Of a stretch of DNA of 64,000 nucleotides, positions 1 to 9,302 are shown piece by piece. The stretch lies in the NCBI GenBank assembly GCA_034189325.1, contig JAXHUM010000043.1, positions 1 through 64,000 of the forward strand, written 5' to 3'. Position 1 is the first letter of the stretch; each line of letters starts with the position of its first letter. Under the pieces are notes generated by a model that was not told the origin of the DNA, ran no database searches, and saw only the letters and a list, made by a program, of their open reading frames with translations. Made by a program: the position numbers and the translations under genes. This stretch comes from JAXHUM01 sp034189325. GTDB taxonomy: Bacteria > Desulfobacterota > DSM-4660 > Desulfatiglandales > Desulfatiglandaceae.

Positions 1-142
1 CTGATCCTGCCTCATCAAAGGTGGCCTCGGCCTTTTCAAGATCGACCTTTGCATTGGAAATCCCCTCCACCTCGTTGAGGGCCTTGGTGACGGCCATCAC
101 GCAATGGTTGCATGACATCCCCTTAATTTTTATTGTTGTCAT
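1..142 (-). CDS. Heavy-metal-associated (HMA) domain protein, 3' end outside window
   Basis: The first 47 residues are visible and contain the HMA metal-binding motif MSCNHC (Cys11 and Cys14) after a beta strand, followed by the helix and strand typical of CopZ/MerP-like domains. Such domains bind Cu(I), Hg(II) or Zn(II) through the two cysteines and hand the metal to partner proteins. Whether this is a free 65-70 residue chaperone or the N-terminus of a metal-transporting ATPase cannot be told because the gene leaves the window. A good ribosome binding site (AAGGAGG) precedes the ATG. The start overlaps the stop codon of the upstream glycosyltransferase fusion (ATGA), so the two are probably translationally coupled. 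Confidence 0.85.
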   Translation of the reverse strand, partial: MTTIKIKGMSCNHCVMAVTKALNEVEGISNAKVDLEKAEATFDEAGS

Positions 143-1461
143 GATCGTCCCTCCTTATTGTTTTTGTACAAGAGTGCTATTTTTGCAGGCGACACGCCCA
201 CAAGATAGGCGGCTATGATTGCCTGATTGATAAGCGTCGTCTTCACGACTCCGAGGTTGACCCACCGTCGTCCGGAAGTAACCACCGATAGAGGCAGGGT
301 CATGATTCCGCCCTTTTTCTTTATCCTGCGCATCAACACAAAGTCTTCCATGATCGGCATATTGGGAAACCCGCCCAGGGATTCAAAGAGGGATTTCCGG
401 ATAAAGATTGCCTGATCGCCGTAAGGCATTTTGAAATAGGTGGAACGGATATTGGTCACAAACTCCACCAGCCGCATCAAAGGGGTCTGGAGATCTGTTT
501 GAAAGCGGAAGGCCCCTGCCCCGAGGGTAGTATCCATCATGGCCTCAAAGACAGCCCCCAGGTAGTTTTTGGGTAAGAGCGTGTCCGCGTGAAGAAACAG
601 CAGGATCCGGCCCTCGGCAAGCTCGGCCCCTCGGTTTTGCTGATGGGCCCGACCGCGGGGGGCTCTTACAACGCGAGCCCCCGTGGCTTTTGCCAGGGCG
701 ATGGTATTATCCGTACTCCCTCCGTCGGCAACGATGATTTCGACCTCCCGGTCGTGGGCCCGATCAAGGGTCGCCTCAATGACAACCTCTTCGTTCAATG
801 TGGGAATGATAATGGAGAGGTAAGGCCCTTCAGGACGCCAATCGGGCGGCAATGCCTTCAGGTCTTCCAGGGTGTCGATGTCGGTCAGTGGATCCAAGAG
901 ATGGACCTTCATCTTCTCCTTGCGTGCAAGGGCCATGGTTTGTTCAAGGACCGACTCGGTTCCCCAATCAATACCCTCAAAAAGGTTGTGAGGAGACTTC
1001 ATGGAGATCAGCCCATAACCGCCATCCGTACTGGGGCCGATCACCACATCATGATCGTTCAACGCATCAAAGGCCTGCTCCAGGATGGAGACGCTTAGGC
1101 CGGGAATATCCGTCCCAATAAGAACAACCTTTTGGGAGCCGCTATGAAAAGATTTCATAAAGGCGGCGTGCATGCGCTCACCAAGATTCCCGGACTCCTG
1201 CTCGGAAAAGGTCCATTTCGATCCGAGCCATTGAGACATCTTACGGGCGTCGCCGCCCTCAAAATAAAAATCGAGTCCCACAGCGCGGCCCTGTGCAAAG
1301 GCCTTCGAGGTCTTCAGCGTCTTTTCCGTCAACCGTCGCTGAAATTCCGCCGCGCCAATGGGTCCCAGGGCCGGGATAAGACGGGTCTTGGTCAGACCCG
1401 GCATGGGATAACGGCCGAAGAGGATCAGGTGATTGACTTGAGGGTGCCGATTCGTAGTCAT
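139..1461 (-). CDS. TIGR04282-TIGR04283 fused sugar/nucleotidyl transferase
   Basis: The 440-residue protein joins two modules. Residues about 12-205 are a DUF2064/CofC-like transferase (TIGR04282) with the nucleotide-binding signature RYPMPGLTKTRL (residues 17-28) and the acidic motif GPSTDGGYGLI. Residues about 213-440 are a GT2 glycosyltransferase of TIGR04283, with SIIIPTLNEE, an LHADTLL metal-binding DxD-like motif and an MEDFVLMRR acidic motif. These two families are usually separate neighbouring genes; they were first described as rSAM/selenodomain-associated transferases 1 and 2 and are now often annotated as arsenosugar biosynthesis transferases. A fused arrangement suggests consecutive steps of making an activated sugar and transferring it. 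Substrate is unknown. AAAGGAA precedes the start. Confidence 0.85.
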   Translation of the reverse strand: MTTNRHPQVNHLILFGRYPMPGLTKTRLIPALGPIGAAEFQRRLTEKTLKTSKAFAQGRAVGLDFYFEGGDARKMSQWLGSKWTFSEQESGNLGERMHAAFMKSFHSGSQKVVLIGTDIPGLSVSILEQAFDALNDHDVVIGPSTDGGYGLISMKSPHNLFEGIDWGTESVLEQTMALARKEKMKVHLLDPLTDIDTLEDLKALPPDWRPEGPYLSIIIPTLNEEVVIEATLDRAHDREVEIIVADGGSTDNTIALAKATGARVVRAPRGRAHQQNRGAELAEGRILLFLHADTLLPKNYLGAVFEAMMDTTLGAGAFRFQTDLQTPLMRLVEFVTNIRSTYFKMPYGDQAIFIRKSLFESLGGFPNMPIMEDFVLMRRIKKKGGIMTLPLSVVTSGRRWVNLGVVKTTLINQAIIAAYLVGVSPAKIALLYKNNKEGRS

Positions 1462-1675
1462 GTTCCTTTATTATCCATCTGTTGATTTTGATGGAGCGTT
1501 AAGAGTCATGGGCATGTTTCACCCGCTTACCGTCCTATCACGACAATTGGCCATCTGACGGAATAGGGATGGATGTCATTGCTTAATCTCCGGGACTCTA
1601 TGACAATATACAATTCCTTTGAAAAGCTCAATGGAAACGGCCAAGTCCCGGGATGGTGAAGGGATGCATAATGAA

Positions 1676-3685
1676 CTATCTCCGATCATAGTATCGACGA
1701 TAAAAATCCTCGCTGTTGATATGTCCCCGTCCGAGACGCCGGAGGACAAGATATCGCAGACAGAGCGTGATGACCTGACCTGCGTTTTTGATAAAGCCGA
1801 GGTGGGCCCACCGTCTCTCAGACACCGTGATCCCATTAGGAAGGAAGCAGAGGAGCCCCTTTTCTCTAAGACGAAGGGAGAGTTCTACATCTTCCATGAG
1901 CATCTGGTTGGGAAATCCTCCTATGAGTGTAAGGGCCTCTTTTCGGAAAAACTGGCCCTGATCGCCAAAGGCAATACCTGTCCATCGGGCTCGACCATTG
2001 TTGAGCAGCTCCAGAAATCGGTTTGAGCAGGATTTTCGAGTGTAGCTCATGCCCAAGGCGCCTCCAATGCAGTGGGGATTTTCATTGAGAACGGATTGTA
2101 TTCGCTCAAACATCCTTTCCCGGATGCGGCAATCCGCATGAAGAATGAGGATGATATCCCCGCGGCATTGATCGATTCCCTCTTTGATCTGATAACCGCG
2201 GCCCCTCTTTCCCGAGATGACATGGGCTCCCAGTTCCTCGGCCAGGGACCTGGTCTTATCCTGAGAACCGCCGTCCACAACGATGGTTTCAACGAGGTTT
2301 GTCTCTTGCTCTACGGCTTTGATAGCTTGTTTAATGATTTCTTCCTCATTGAGAGTGGGGATGATAACGGAAAACCCGGCTACAGGCCTAAAGGAGGCAT
2401 GAGCAGGTTGAAACCGAGGCTTGATCAATCCCACAATCAATAATCCATAAAACGGCAGGTATTCAAAGATCTTGAGAAAGTGGATTTCTTGAAACACTCC
2501 GGTATGAAATTCTATGCCAAGCACCGGAAACATAAACAGTACGGAAATATGAAGACATATCCATGCCCTCGAAGAGAAGAAAACCAGAAAAGGCGTCATC
2601 AACACAAGGTACCATGGATGAAGTGTTGACAGGAGGAGCAAGAGACAGCCAAAGGCCTGGTAACTGCTTCGCAATGGATCATGCGTGATTATGAAGATCG
2701 TCCCCAATGCGATTGTGAGAAGGGTAAGGCTGGCCCACACGGCATTTTCTCCGAACAGGGCCCTCAAGACCACGGTCAATGAATCGTTATAATGCATGAT
2801 GGTTCCGAAGGGCACAAGGGACGAAAACAGATTCAATCCCGTATCCCAGAAAGGCAGATAGAAGAAAAAGGGAAAAAGCAAGATATAGCTTTTTTTCCAA
2901 TTATTTCCATTGACAAGGAAGGGCAGCAAGACAACGGCAAAATACTTGCTCATGATCGCGCAACCGAGTGCCAAGAAACCCCAGGTATCCCGGTTGTTCA
3001 ACAAGAGGTAGAGGGACAGACAGGTGAAAAAGAGATGAACGCTGTCCAGATGCCCCTCCCCGGCGATGAACACCAATACCAGTGGATTCAAGGCATAAAA
3101 GACCAGCCTTGATGCGTCCAAGTGACGGGACCTCGCCAGGATGAAGAGGACCGGGATCACCGCCAGATCAAAGAGTACCATAACGCTTTTAAAGAAGACC
3201 GGACTTTGAGAAATGGAAGCCAGGATACTGAAAAGAAACATCACCAGGGGAGGGTAACAGGCGGAGGCGTCTTTATGATTGATGTCATGCCAAATGTCAT
3301 TGACTAGGTGACTTAGAAGCGGGTCGTTCGGGGCATGAAGGTAGGGGTTGAAGCCCTGATTGTGAATATACCCCTCCCATATGTACCGGTTAACGTCGTA
3401 AGCGGCAGGAAAGTTCAAAAATAGCACACGGCAGAGGAGGGCAAGACAAAAGATCAAAAGGAACTGTTTTCGAGACGGCCAATGATTGGGAAAAGTCCAG
3501 AATATAAAACACAGAAAGAGAAACGAAGCCCCATAGAGGATGGAGAAAATAGAGACTGATCTCCCTATCGGCCCTATACGGGACATAAAAAAGGTCAAAA
3601 AGAGAAATCCTGCAGTGGTTCCTAAAAAGAACAGGCGAGGAAACATCTTGGCGGATGGAGACATCAGGCGATTATCTTTTTCCAT
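1676..3685 (-). CDS. GT-C membrane mannosyltransferase-like domain fused to TIGR04283 GT2
   Basis: A two-module protein of 669 residues from the ATG chosen here. The first 430 residues or so are strongly hydrophobic, with about ten membrane spans and the DVNRYIWEGYIHNQGFNPY motif that marks DUF2029/GT87-type polyprenyl-phosphate-dependent GT-C enzymes. Residues about 440-669 are a cytosolic GT2 domain of the same TIGR04283 type as the downstream gene (SVIIPTLNEEE, LHADCRI, MEDVELSLR). It may transfer a sugar onto an isoprenoid carrier and then use it at the membrane, but that is inference. The frame is open 29 codons further upstream, but those codons lie inside the preceding gene; the ATG at 3685 overlaps that gene by only 14 bp. 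Confidence 0.8.
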   Translation of the reverse strand: MEKDNRLMSPSAKMFPRLFFLGTTAGFLFLTFFMSRIGPIGRSVSIFSILYGASFLFLCFIFWTFPNHWPSRKQFLLIFCLALLCRVLFLNFPAAYDVNRYIWEGYIHNQGFNPYLHAPNDPLLSHLVNDIWHDINHKDASACYPPLVMFLFSILASISQSPVFFKSVMVLFDLAVIPVLFILARSRHLDASRLVFYALNPLVLVFIAGEGHLDSVHLFFTCLSLYLLLNNRDTWGFLALGCAIMSKYFAVVLLPFLVNGNNWKKSYILLFPFFFYLPFWDTGLNLFSSLVPFGTIMHYNDSLTVVLRALFGENAVWASLTLLTIALGTIFIITHDPLRSSYQAFGCLLLLLSTLHPWYLVLMTPFLVFFSSRAWICLHISVLFMFPVLGIEFHTGVFQEIHFLKIFEYLPFYGLLIVGLIKPRFQPAHASFRPVAGFSVIIPTLNEEEIIKQAIKAVEQETNLVETIVVDGGSQDKTRSLAEELGAHVISGKRGRGYQIKEGIDQCRGDIILILHADCRIRERMFERIQSVLNENPHCIGGALGMSYTRKSCSNRFLELLNNGRARWTGIAFGDQGQFFRKEALTLIGGFPNQMLMEDVELSLRLREKGLLCFLPNGITVSERRWAHLGFIKNAGQVITLCLRYLVLRRLGRGHINSEDFYRRYYDRR

Positions 3686-5141
3686 GCATGATCGAAAGAA
3701 GGCCCACCCATATAAAACCGATTGCATAGAAAAAAAGAAAGGGTCGTAACAGATGCAGGTGTGCCCTGGCATAGAATAGAAGGCCCGAGAGGCACCAGAG
3801 ACCGATGAGGATCTCGATCAAGAACAGACCGTTGATCGGGGGGCGGTATCTTTTTCTTAACCTGTTACCCTGTTTGGGAGTTCTGACAAACTCACTGTGT
3901 TTGCCGAAGAGGGCCTCTAAGACGGCCCGGGTATTACTGATTGCCAGACCGCAACCGAAAGGTATCAGCAGAGGCAGGCAGATCAGTCTGGTTGCCCATC
4001 CTTTCCCTGATAGTCTTTCCGCCACGATATAGAGCCTCGATGGGCCTGTTGAGGCGGTGACGAGAGCTAGGATCAGGGTGACAAAGGCCGGAAGGGGAAT
4101 CTCGATGTCCGTCGCAATCAGAAGGATCGGTGATAGAACGGCGAGATATGCCATCAGAGGGTGTATCAGATAGTGCGTCATATGGAGCGTTGCCTCGACC
4201 TTACAAAAGGCATTGAAACCGGAAAGCCAGACGCTGGGGAGAAGCTTTATGGCGGTTTGAATAGAGCCTTTTGCCCATCTGAACTGCTGGTTTTTGAAGG
4301 CATTGATGTCTTGCGGAATCTCAGCAGGGGCTGTCAGATCCAAGACATAGCGACACTTCCATCCGGCCAGCTGCATACGATAGGAGAGATCCATATCTTC
4401 CGTGAGCGTATCTTCCTCCCAGCTTCCCGCATCCTCTATAGCCTTTTTTCTGAACACGCCGGCCGTGCCATTGAAATTCATCAAAAGGTCGTTCCAGTTA
4501 CGCGCCGATTGTTCAACCATAAAATGTCCGTTGATTCCAATCGATTGAAGTCGGGTTATGAGGCTTGCATCGGCATTGAGGTGGGTCCATCGGGCCTGAA
4601 CGAGGCCCAAGTCCTGAAATGCCATAAAAAAAGGAATTGATTTGAGGAGGAAATCGGGGGGTGGTATGAAGTCTGCGTCGAATATGGGGATGAATTCCCC
4701 CCTTGCTTGTTCCAGGCCGTATTTGAGAGCGCCCGCCTTAAACCCTTTGCGGTCAGGACGGATGATATGGCGGATGCGGAGGCCCTTATCGTTTAGGGTC
4801 TTGACTTTCTTCCTAATAATTTCGCGGGTCTCGTCCGTTGAATCATCCAGCACCTGAATCTCGTGTCTATCCGGAGGATAGTCAAATGAGGCAACTGCAT
4901 CGATGATTCGCTCTGCTACGTTCAGCTCATTAAAAATCGGGATCTGGGTCGTTATGTAGGGCAGTCCGTCTGGATCCATATGGGCATGAAAATCTTCCAG
5001 TATCTTTTGATCCTCTCTTCTTCGCTGGTGGAGCCTCCTTTTAAAGAGATGGACCATTACGTGGCAGTTCAGTCCGTAGAGCATGAGCAAAAAACAGGCT
5101 GCCACGTAGGTGATAAGAATGATGTGGGACAAAGAATCCAT
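3672..5141 (-). CDS. Cellulose-synthase-like family 2 glycosyltransferase
   Basis: A 489-residue processive-type GT2 enzyme. One N-terminal membrane span (residues 7-30) is followed by a cytosolic catalytic domain with all hallmark residues: DDSTDE at 99-104, FDADF at 154-158, TED at 247-249 and QQFRW at 285-289. Four or five spans follow in the last 170 residues. This is the architecture of CslA/BcsA-like beta-glycan synthases, which polymerise UDP- or GDP-sugars while moving the chain through the membrane. No BcsB, cyclic-di-GMP PilZ domain or export porin is seen nearby, so a short glycan or a glycolipid product is as likely as a polymer. AAGGACG lies 7 bp before the ATG. Confidence 0.88.
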   Translation of the reverse strand: MDSLSHIILITYVAACFLLMLYGLNCHVMVHLFKRRLHQRRREDQKILEDFHAHMDPDGLPYITTQIPIFNELNVAERIIDAVASFDYPPDRHEIQVLDDSTDETREIIRKKVKTLNDKGLRIRHIIRPDRKGFKAGALKYGLEQARGEFIPIFDADFIPPPDFLLKSIPFFMAFQDLGLVQARWTHLNADASLITRLQSIGINGHFMVEQSARNWNDLLMNFNGTAGVFRKKAIEDAGSWEEDTLTEDMDLSYRMQLAGWKCRYVLDLTAPAEIPQDINAFKNQQFRWAKGSIQTAIKLLPSVWLSGFNAFCKVEATLHMTHYLIHPLMAYLAVLSPILLIATDIEIPLPAFVTLILALVTASTGPSRLYIVAERLSGKGWATRLICLPLLIPFGCGLAISNTRAVLEALFGKHSEFVRTPKQGNRLRKRYRPPINGLFLIEILIGLWCLSGLLFYARAHLHLLRPFLFFYAIGFIWVGLLSIMHGKR

Positions 5142-5172
5142 GTTTATCGTCCTTGGCCCGGCCCTTCCTTCT

Positions 5173-5814
5173 CTATTCTCTGTTCTTAAAATCGATCACG
5201 ATCTCATCAAATGTCTTTCTCCACTTGGGCGGATGGAGAGTCTTTGTCTGATCAAAATAGCCCACCGCCATCAAAAGAGGAATCCAGTAGTTTTTGGGGA
5301 TATGGAATGCCTCCCGGACACCTTCATGGTCGAACCCATCCATGGGGTGCGTATCGAGGCCCAGATCCCTTGCCGCCATCATCAAGGCCATGGTGAAAAA
5401 ACCCGTGTTCTTGCAGGCAAAGGCCTGCTGTTTTTCCTCGCTTTCACCGTAGAGGCTCATGCAGGAATTGACGAACCATTCGTACTGTTCTTTCTTCATG
5501 CTCCCGGACTCCACCATTTCTTTGAAATTCTTCTCAAAAAAAGGATGTCCCTGTTTCCACCCATCCCGATCGGCAAGCACGATAAGTGTCACCGGGGCCT
5601 CGCTGACCTTTGGTTGGTCCCAGGCAAGCTTTCTGAGGCGCATTTTTTCTTCCTGGTCCCTGAGAACCATTAGGCTCCAGGGTTGAAGATTGAAACCGGA
5701 CGGGCTTAACGCGGCCGTTTCAACCATTTTTCTGAGAAGCTCTTGAGAAACCGGCTTGTCTGGATCGAAGAAATTCACCGCCCGCCTTTTTGTGATAACA
5801 TCTTTAAATTCCAT
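5173..5814 (-). CDS. Nitroreductase-family FMN oxidoreductase
   Basis: A 213-residue nitroreductase: an N-terminal RRAVNFFDPDKPV segment, SGFNLQPW for FMN binding and a C-terminal IPLLMAVGY segment are all typical. Members reduce nitroaromatics, quinones or flavins with NAD(P)H as homodimers. The strong Shine-Dalgarno AAAGGAGGT abuts the first ATG (5820) with no spacing, while the third-codon ATG at 5814 is 6-7 bp away, so 5814 is taken as the true start. It lies 31 bp ahead of the GT2 gene and 40 bp after glk, inside a run of minus-strand genes. The physiological substrate cannot be read from sequence. Confidence 0.88.
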   Translation of the reverse strand: MEFKDVITKRRAVNFFDPDKPVSQELLRKMVETAALSPSGFNLQPWSLMVLRDQEEKMRLRKLAWDQPKVSEAPVTLIVLADRDGWKQGHPFFEKNFKEMVESGSMKKEQYEWFVNSCMSLYGESEEKQQAFACKNTGFFTMALMMAARDLGLDTHPMDGFDHEGVREAFHIPKNYWIPLLMAVGYFDQTKTLHPPKWRKTFDEIVIDFKNRE

Positions 5815-5854
5815 ACTCATACCTCCTTTTGTAATCTGTTATTCTACTGGGTTT

Positions 5855-6862
5855 TTACCCATGAATGCCTTCCAGGGCGCAACACGCAGCCCCCATGAGG
5901 GCGGTCCTCTCATTGAGGACCACCCTAACGGGGATCGTTTCCAGAAAGCCCTTAAACCTGCCCTTATGGGCAAAGACTTTCATAAAGGGCCCCTCTTTTA
6001 AAACGGGTAAGATCTTGGGAGGAATGCCGCCCCCAAGGTAGATGCCCCCGGTAGTCATCCCGGTCAGGGCAAGATTGCCGGCAACCGCCCCTAAAATCGA
6101 CACGAACATGTCGAGCGCCGACAGGGCCAGAGGATCTTTCTCGTGGATCGCCGCTTCGGTAATGGCCTTGGCAGGATCCGTAGATCTTATCTTCTCGGCC
6201 AGCCAGGGGGCCTCCGGATACAGCCCCGAATCTTTCATCCATGAATAGATGTTCCATAAGCCGGGTCCTGACAGGACCCTCTCCGTGCTCACATGGCCGA
6301 ATCGCCTGTGAAGATACCGCCAGAGTTGGACCTCCTCTTCATTGTTCGGGGCAAAATCGACGTGGCCTCCTTCGGAAGAAACAGGGATAAAGCGATTTTC
6401 CCGGCAGATGATCAGGGCCTTTCCCAGTCCTGTTCCCGGGGCAATAAGCCCAAGGTTTTCTCCTTTTTTTCGCCGGATTTTATTCAAAGCTGCCAGCTCC
6501 CGACTGCTTAAAAGGGGGATGCCGAAGGCCGTGGCTGTGAGGTCGTTGATTAAGCGGACCTCCTCCCACTTGAAGAACTTTTTGAGTCGATCTTCTGAGA
6601 CCTCCCATGGCAAATTGGTGGTCTTGCATCGTCCATTGACCACGGGACCGGCTATGCCGAAGCAGGCCCTTCCAATAGAGAAGGGATGCTTTTCAAGGAA
6701 GTGTTCAAGGATGTCTTCAAGTTTGGGACTTTCCTTACTGGGATAGGTCTGTATGACTTTCAAGTGAGGGCGTCGCTTCCCTGGGGTAAAGAGTCCCAGA
6801 TCGGTTTTGGTCCCACCGATGTCTCCGGCCAGAATGATCGATTGCTTATCCATGTTTTTCAT
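5855..6862 (-). CDS. glk: Glucokinase
   Basis: A 335-residue glucokinase of the E. coli Glk type (not a short ROK repressor-type kinase). It shows the phosphate-1 loop AGDIGGTKTDLGLF, LINDLTATAFGIP, the glucose-binding SEGGHVDFAP segment and the adenosine motif LGGGIPPKIL. It phosphorylates free glucose with ATP to glucose-6-phosphate, feeding the zwf, pgl and gnd products encoded just upstream. GAGAGG lies 9 bp before the ATG at 6862; an upstream extension would sit inside pgl. The start overlaps the 3' end of pgl by 17 bp, which indicates co-translation. Confidence 0.93.
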   Translation of the reverse strand: MKNMDKQSIILAGDIGGTKTDLGLFTPGKRRPHLKVIQTYPSKESPKLEDILEHFLEKHPFSIGRACFGIAGPVVNGRCKTTNLPWEVSEDRLKKFFKWEEVRLINDLTATAFGIPLLSSRELAALNKIRRKKGENLGLIAPGTGLGKALIICRENRFIPVSSEGGHVDFAPNNEEEVQLWRYLHRRFGHVSTERVLSGPGLWNIYSWMKDSGLYPEAPWLAEKIRSTDPAKAITEAAIHEKDPLALSALDMFVSILGAVAGNLALTGMTTGGIYLGGGIPPKILPVLKEGPFMKVFAHKGRFKGFLETIPVRVVLNERTALMGAACCALEGIHG

Positions 6863-7622
6863 GCCGGGGGCCTCTCGGAAATCTCTCTTTTGACAGCATC
6901 GAGGCGGATTCATTGTCCAGAAGCCAGGTCAGGGACCCCTTGAGGGGCCGGACTCTCTGGGCCGGCAGCCCGGCTTCGGGACATTCCAGGATGGTTCGGA
7001 GGGTATCGGCCTTACCCCTTCCTGAGACCATGAAGACAATTCTCTTAGCCCTGTTGATAACAGGAAAGGTCAGGGTAATACGGCTCACATAGGGATCTCC
7101 CCCCTTAACGCTCATGACAAGTCTCTCTGTCTCGTCCAGCGCATCTTGCCCCGGAAACAGGGAGGCCGTGTGTCCATCCAGGCCGATGCCGAGATATATC
7201 AGATCAAAGACGGGGAAATTTGCCCTGTGCAGGTGAAAGAAATCGATAAGCCGACGTGTGTATGCTTGTGCTCCCTGTTCAGGAGAGAGATCTGCCAAGA
7301 TAGGATGGACCTGGTCCTTTGGAATCGGGACCTGATTGAGAAAGTCTGTTCTGGCCATACCGTAATTGCTGGCAGGGTCCTCCACGGAAATGCAACGCTC
7401 ATCAACCCAGAAAAGCTCCGTCCGAGACCATGGGATTTTCGAGCAATACGGTTCTTGTGCCAGGAGCCTGTGCATCGGCCTGGGCGTGGACCCGCCTGAA
7501 ATGGCAACAGCAAAAGACCCTGATTGGGTTACACTTATCCTCGCATTTTCAACAAACAGATCGGCACCGGTTATGGCCGCTTGCAAAGGGGTATCCTTTA
7601 CGATGATTTCATGGTGATTCAT
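6846..7622 (-). CDS. pgl: 6-phosphogluconolactonase
   Basis: This 258-residue protein matches the SOL/DevB family along its whole length: AISGGSTPRPM near residue 40, WVDERCI, then GIGLDGHTASLFPG, which contributes the catalytic histidine. It hydrolyses 6-phosphogluconolactone made by the zwf product to 6-phosphogluconate. It lies between zwf and glk, with 56 bp to the zwf stop and an overlap with glk, so the three genes almost certainly share one message. AGGT lies 9 bp upstream of the ATG. Confidence 0.93.
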   Translation of the reverse strand: MNHHEIIVKDTPLQAAITGADLFVENARISVTQSGSFAVAISGGSTPRPMHRLLAQEPYCSKIPWSRTELFWVDERCISVEDPASNYGMARTDFLNQVPIPKDQVHPILADLSPEQGAQAYTRRLIDFFHLHRANFPVFDLIYLGIGLDGHTASLFPGQDALDETERLVMSVKGGDPYVSRITLTFPVINRAKRIVFMVSGRGKADTLRTILECPEAGLPAQRVRPLKGSLTWLLDNESASMLSKERFPRGPRHEKHG

Positions 7623-7678
7623 ATTTTTAGTACCTGGTCTCTATTTGAACGCCCTCATGACGAATGGGGTTGATTGCT

Positions 7679-9262
7679 TTATCTTTTGGGGGCGGCACCC
7701 TGTTTCGAACTCAGGAGAGACGGCGGTCCCCAGGTCCCTGATTCATAGGGGATGAGCATCTGGGCCCGTTCACCGCACGTCTCGCATTGCTCCAGTATGG
7801 GGGTCAAGAAAGACCAGCACACCTCCACGCCGTCCTGCCGCCAGAAGAGCATGTGATCCCCCAGCATACAGTCGAGGAGCACTTTTTCATAGGCGTCGAG
7901 TGCCGGACCAGTGTAGTTCTGGTGATAGTGAAAATCCATTGTCACCGACCTCAGGCAGACCCGGGCCCCCGGATTCTTTGTTTGAAATGTCAACGATATC
8001 TTTTCGTCCGGATAGATGCCCAGGATGAGTTGATTGGCGGTGATCTCTTCCCCCAAGGTCCGGCGAAACAGGGAATGGGGGACCTCCTTAAAATGAATCA
8101 CGATTTCCGTCAGCTTTTTGGCGAGCCGTTTCCCCGATGTAAGATAAAAGGGAACACCCTGCCAGCGCCAGTTGTCGATAAGAATCTTCATGCTCGCAAA
8201 GGTGGGGGTTAAGGAATCGGCACGGACGCCCGGTTCCTCACGATAGGCTGGAACTTCCTTGCCGTCGATAATCCCGGAACCGTACTGACCAATGACGAGG
8301 TGATTGTGAAGGTCCCCCGTGGGAAAAGGCCTGAGAGATCGATAGACCTTGACTTTTTCATCCCTTACCCGGTCCGCCTCGAATATGGATGGCGGCTCCA
8401 TGGCCGTGAGAGAAAGAAGCTGCATCATGTGGTTCTGGAACATGTCGCGCAACACGCCCGCCTCCTCATAATAGCCGGTACGATGCTCCACACCCAGGGA
8501 TTCAGCCACGGTGATGGTCACATAGTCAATGTATCTTCGGTTCCAGATGGGCTCAAAGATCGCATTGGCGAAACGAAACATGAGGATATTCTGGACCGTT
8601 TCCTTGGCCAGATAATGATCAATCCGGAAGATCTGGTGTTCTTGAAAATGCTTGTGGAGGGATCGGTCGAGGTCAACGGCGCTGGCCAGATCATGACCGA
8701 ATGGTTTTTCCACTACAATGCGCGCCCACTTGTCCTTTCTGCCGCCCTCCTCTGAAAGACCGGCCTCCCCCAGCATGTGGGCGGTCGGCTTGTAGAGAGA
8801 GGGGGGAATAGCCAGGTAAAAGACCCTGTTCCAGCGGACGCCATGTTTACCATCCAGTTTCTTAAGAGAGTCGGCCAGGGCCTTGAAAGTCGAGAGGTCC
8901 TTGTAGTCAATGGTCTGATAAAACAACAATTTGGAAAAATCCTGCCACTTGTCCTCATCCAGGATCTCTGCTTTTTCCAGGGCCTTTTTCATCTTGTCTC
9001 TGAACGCCTGAGTGCTCAGGTTGGTGCGGGCGCACCCAACAATGAGAAAGGGATCGGGCAAGCCTTTATTCACAAATAGGCTGAAGAGGGCGGGAAGGAT
9101 CTTCCTGGATGTGAGGTCGCCGGAGGCCCCCACAATAACGATCATGCAGGGATCGGGCAGGCCTTCCATAAGGCAGGATTCATAAGGAATCTTAAGGTCC
9201 GGCGTGAAGGTGTCCGCCGTGGCGGTGTGGAATGTCTTTTTGAACTCATCCGTGTCGTGCAT
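7679..9262 (-). CDS. zwf: Glucose-6-phosphate 1-dehydrogenase
   Basis: The 527-residue enzyme oxidises glucose-6-phosphate to the lactone with NAD(P)+. It carries the Rossmann motif GASGDLTSRKILPALF and the active-site segment FRIDHYLAKE with the catalytic His. It is slightly longer than the usual 480-510 residues because of about 40 extra residues before the Rossmann fold. The ATG at 9262 is preferred over one 21 codons upstream because AAAGGAA lies 8 bp before it and the longer version would run into gnd. Operon order gnd-zwf-pgl-glk. Confidence 0.95.
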   Translation of the reverse strand: MHDTDEFKKTFHTATADTFTPDLKIPYESCLMEGLPDPCMIVIVGASGDLTSRKILPALFSLFVNKGLPDPFLIVGCARTNLSTQAFRDKMKKALEKAEILDEDKWQDFSKLLFYQTIDYKDLSTFKALADSLKKLDGKHGVRWNRVFYLAIPPSLYKPTAHMLGEAGLSEEGGRKDKWARIVVEKPFGHDLASAVDLDRSLHKHFQEHQIFRIDHYLAKETVQNILMFRFANAIFEPIWNRRYIDYVTITVAESLGVEHRTGYYEEAGVLRDMFQNHMMQLLSLTAMEPPSIFEADRVRDEKVKVYRSLRPFPTGDLHNHLVIGQYGSGIIDGKEVPAYREEPGVRADSLTPTFASMKILIDNWRWQGVPFYLTSGKRLAKKLTEIVIHFKEVPHSLFRRTLGEEITANQLILGIYPDEKISLTFQTKNPGARVCLRSVTMDFHYHQNYTGPALDAYEKVLLDCMLGDHMLFWRQDGVEVCWSFLTPILEQCETCGERAQMLIPYESGTWGPPSLLSSKQGAAPKR

Positions 9263-9302
9263 AATGATTGTTCCTTTATGGGCCCTATGTGTTCCCAACG
9301 GG

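Noticed and set aside
4161..4640. Plus-strand open frames of 100-320 codons within minus-strand genes (also at 1132, 11590, 23944, 38921)
   Set aside because: All lie antisense to well-supported genes; their products show no recognisable motifs, consistent with codon-bias shadows.
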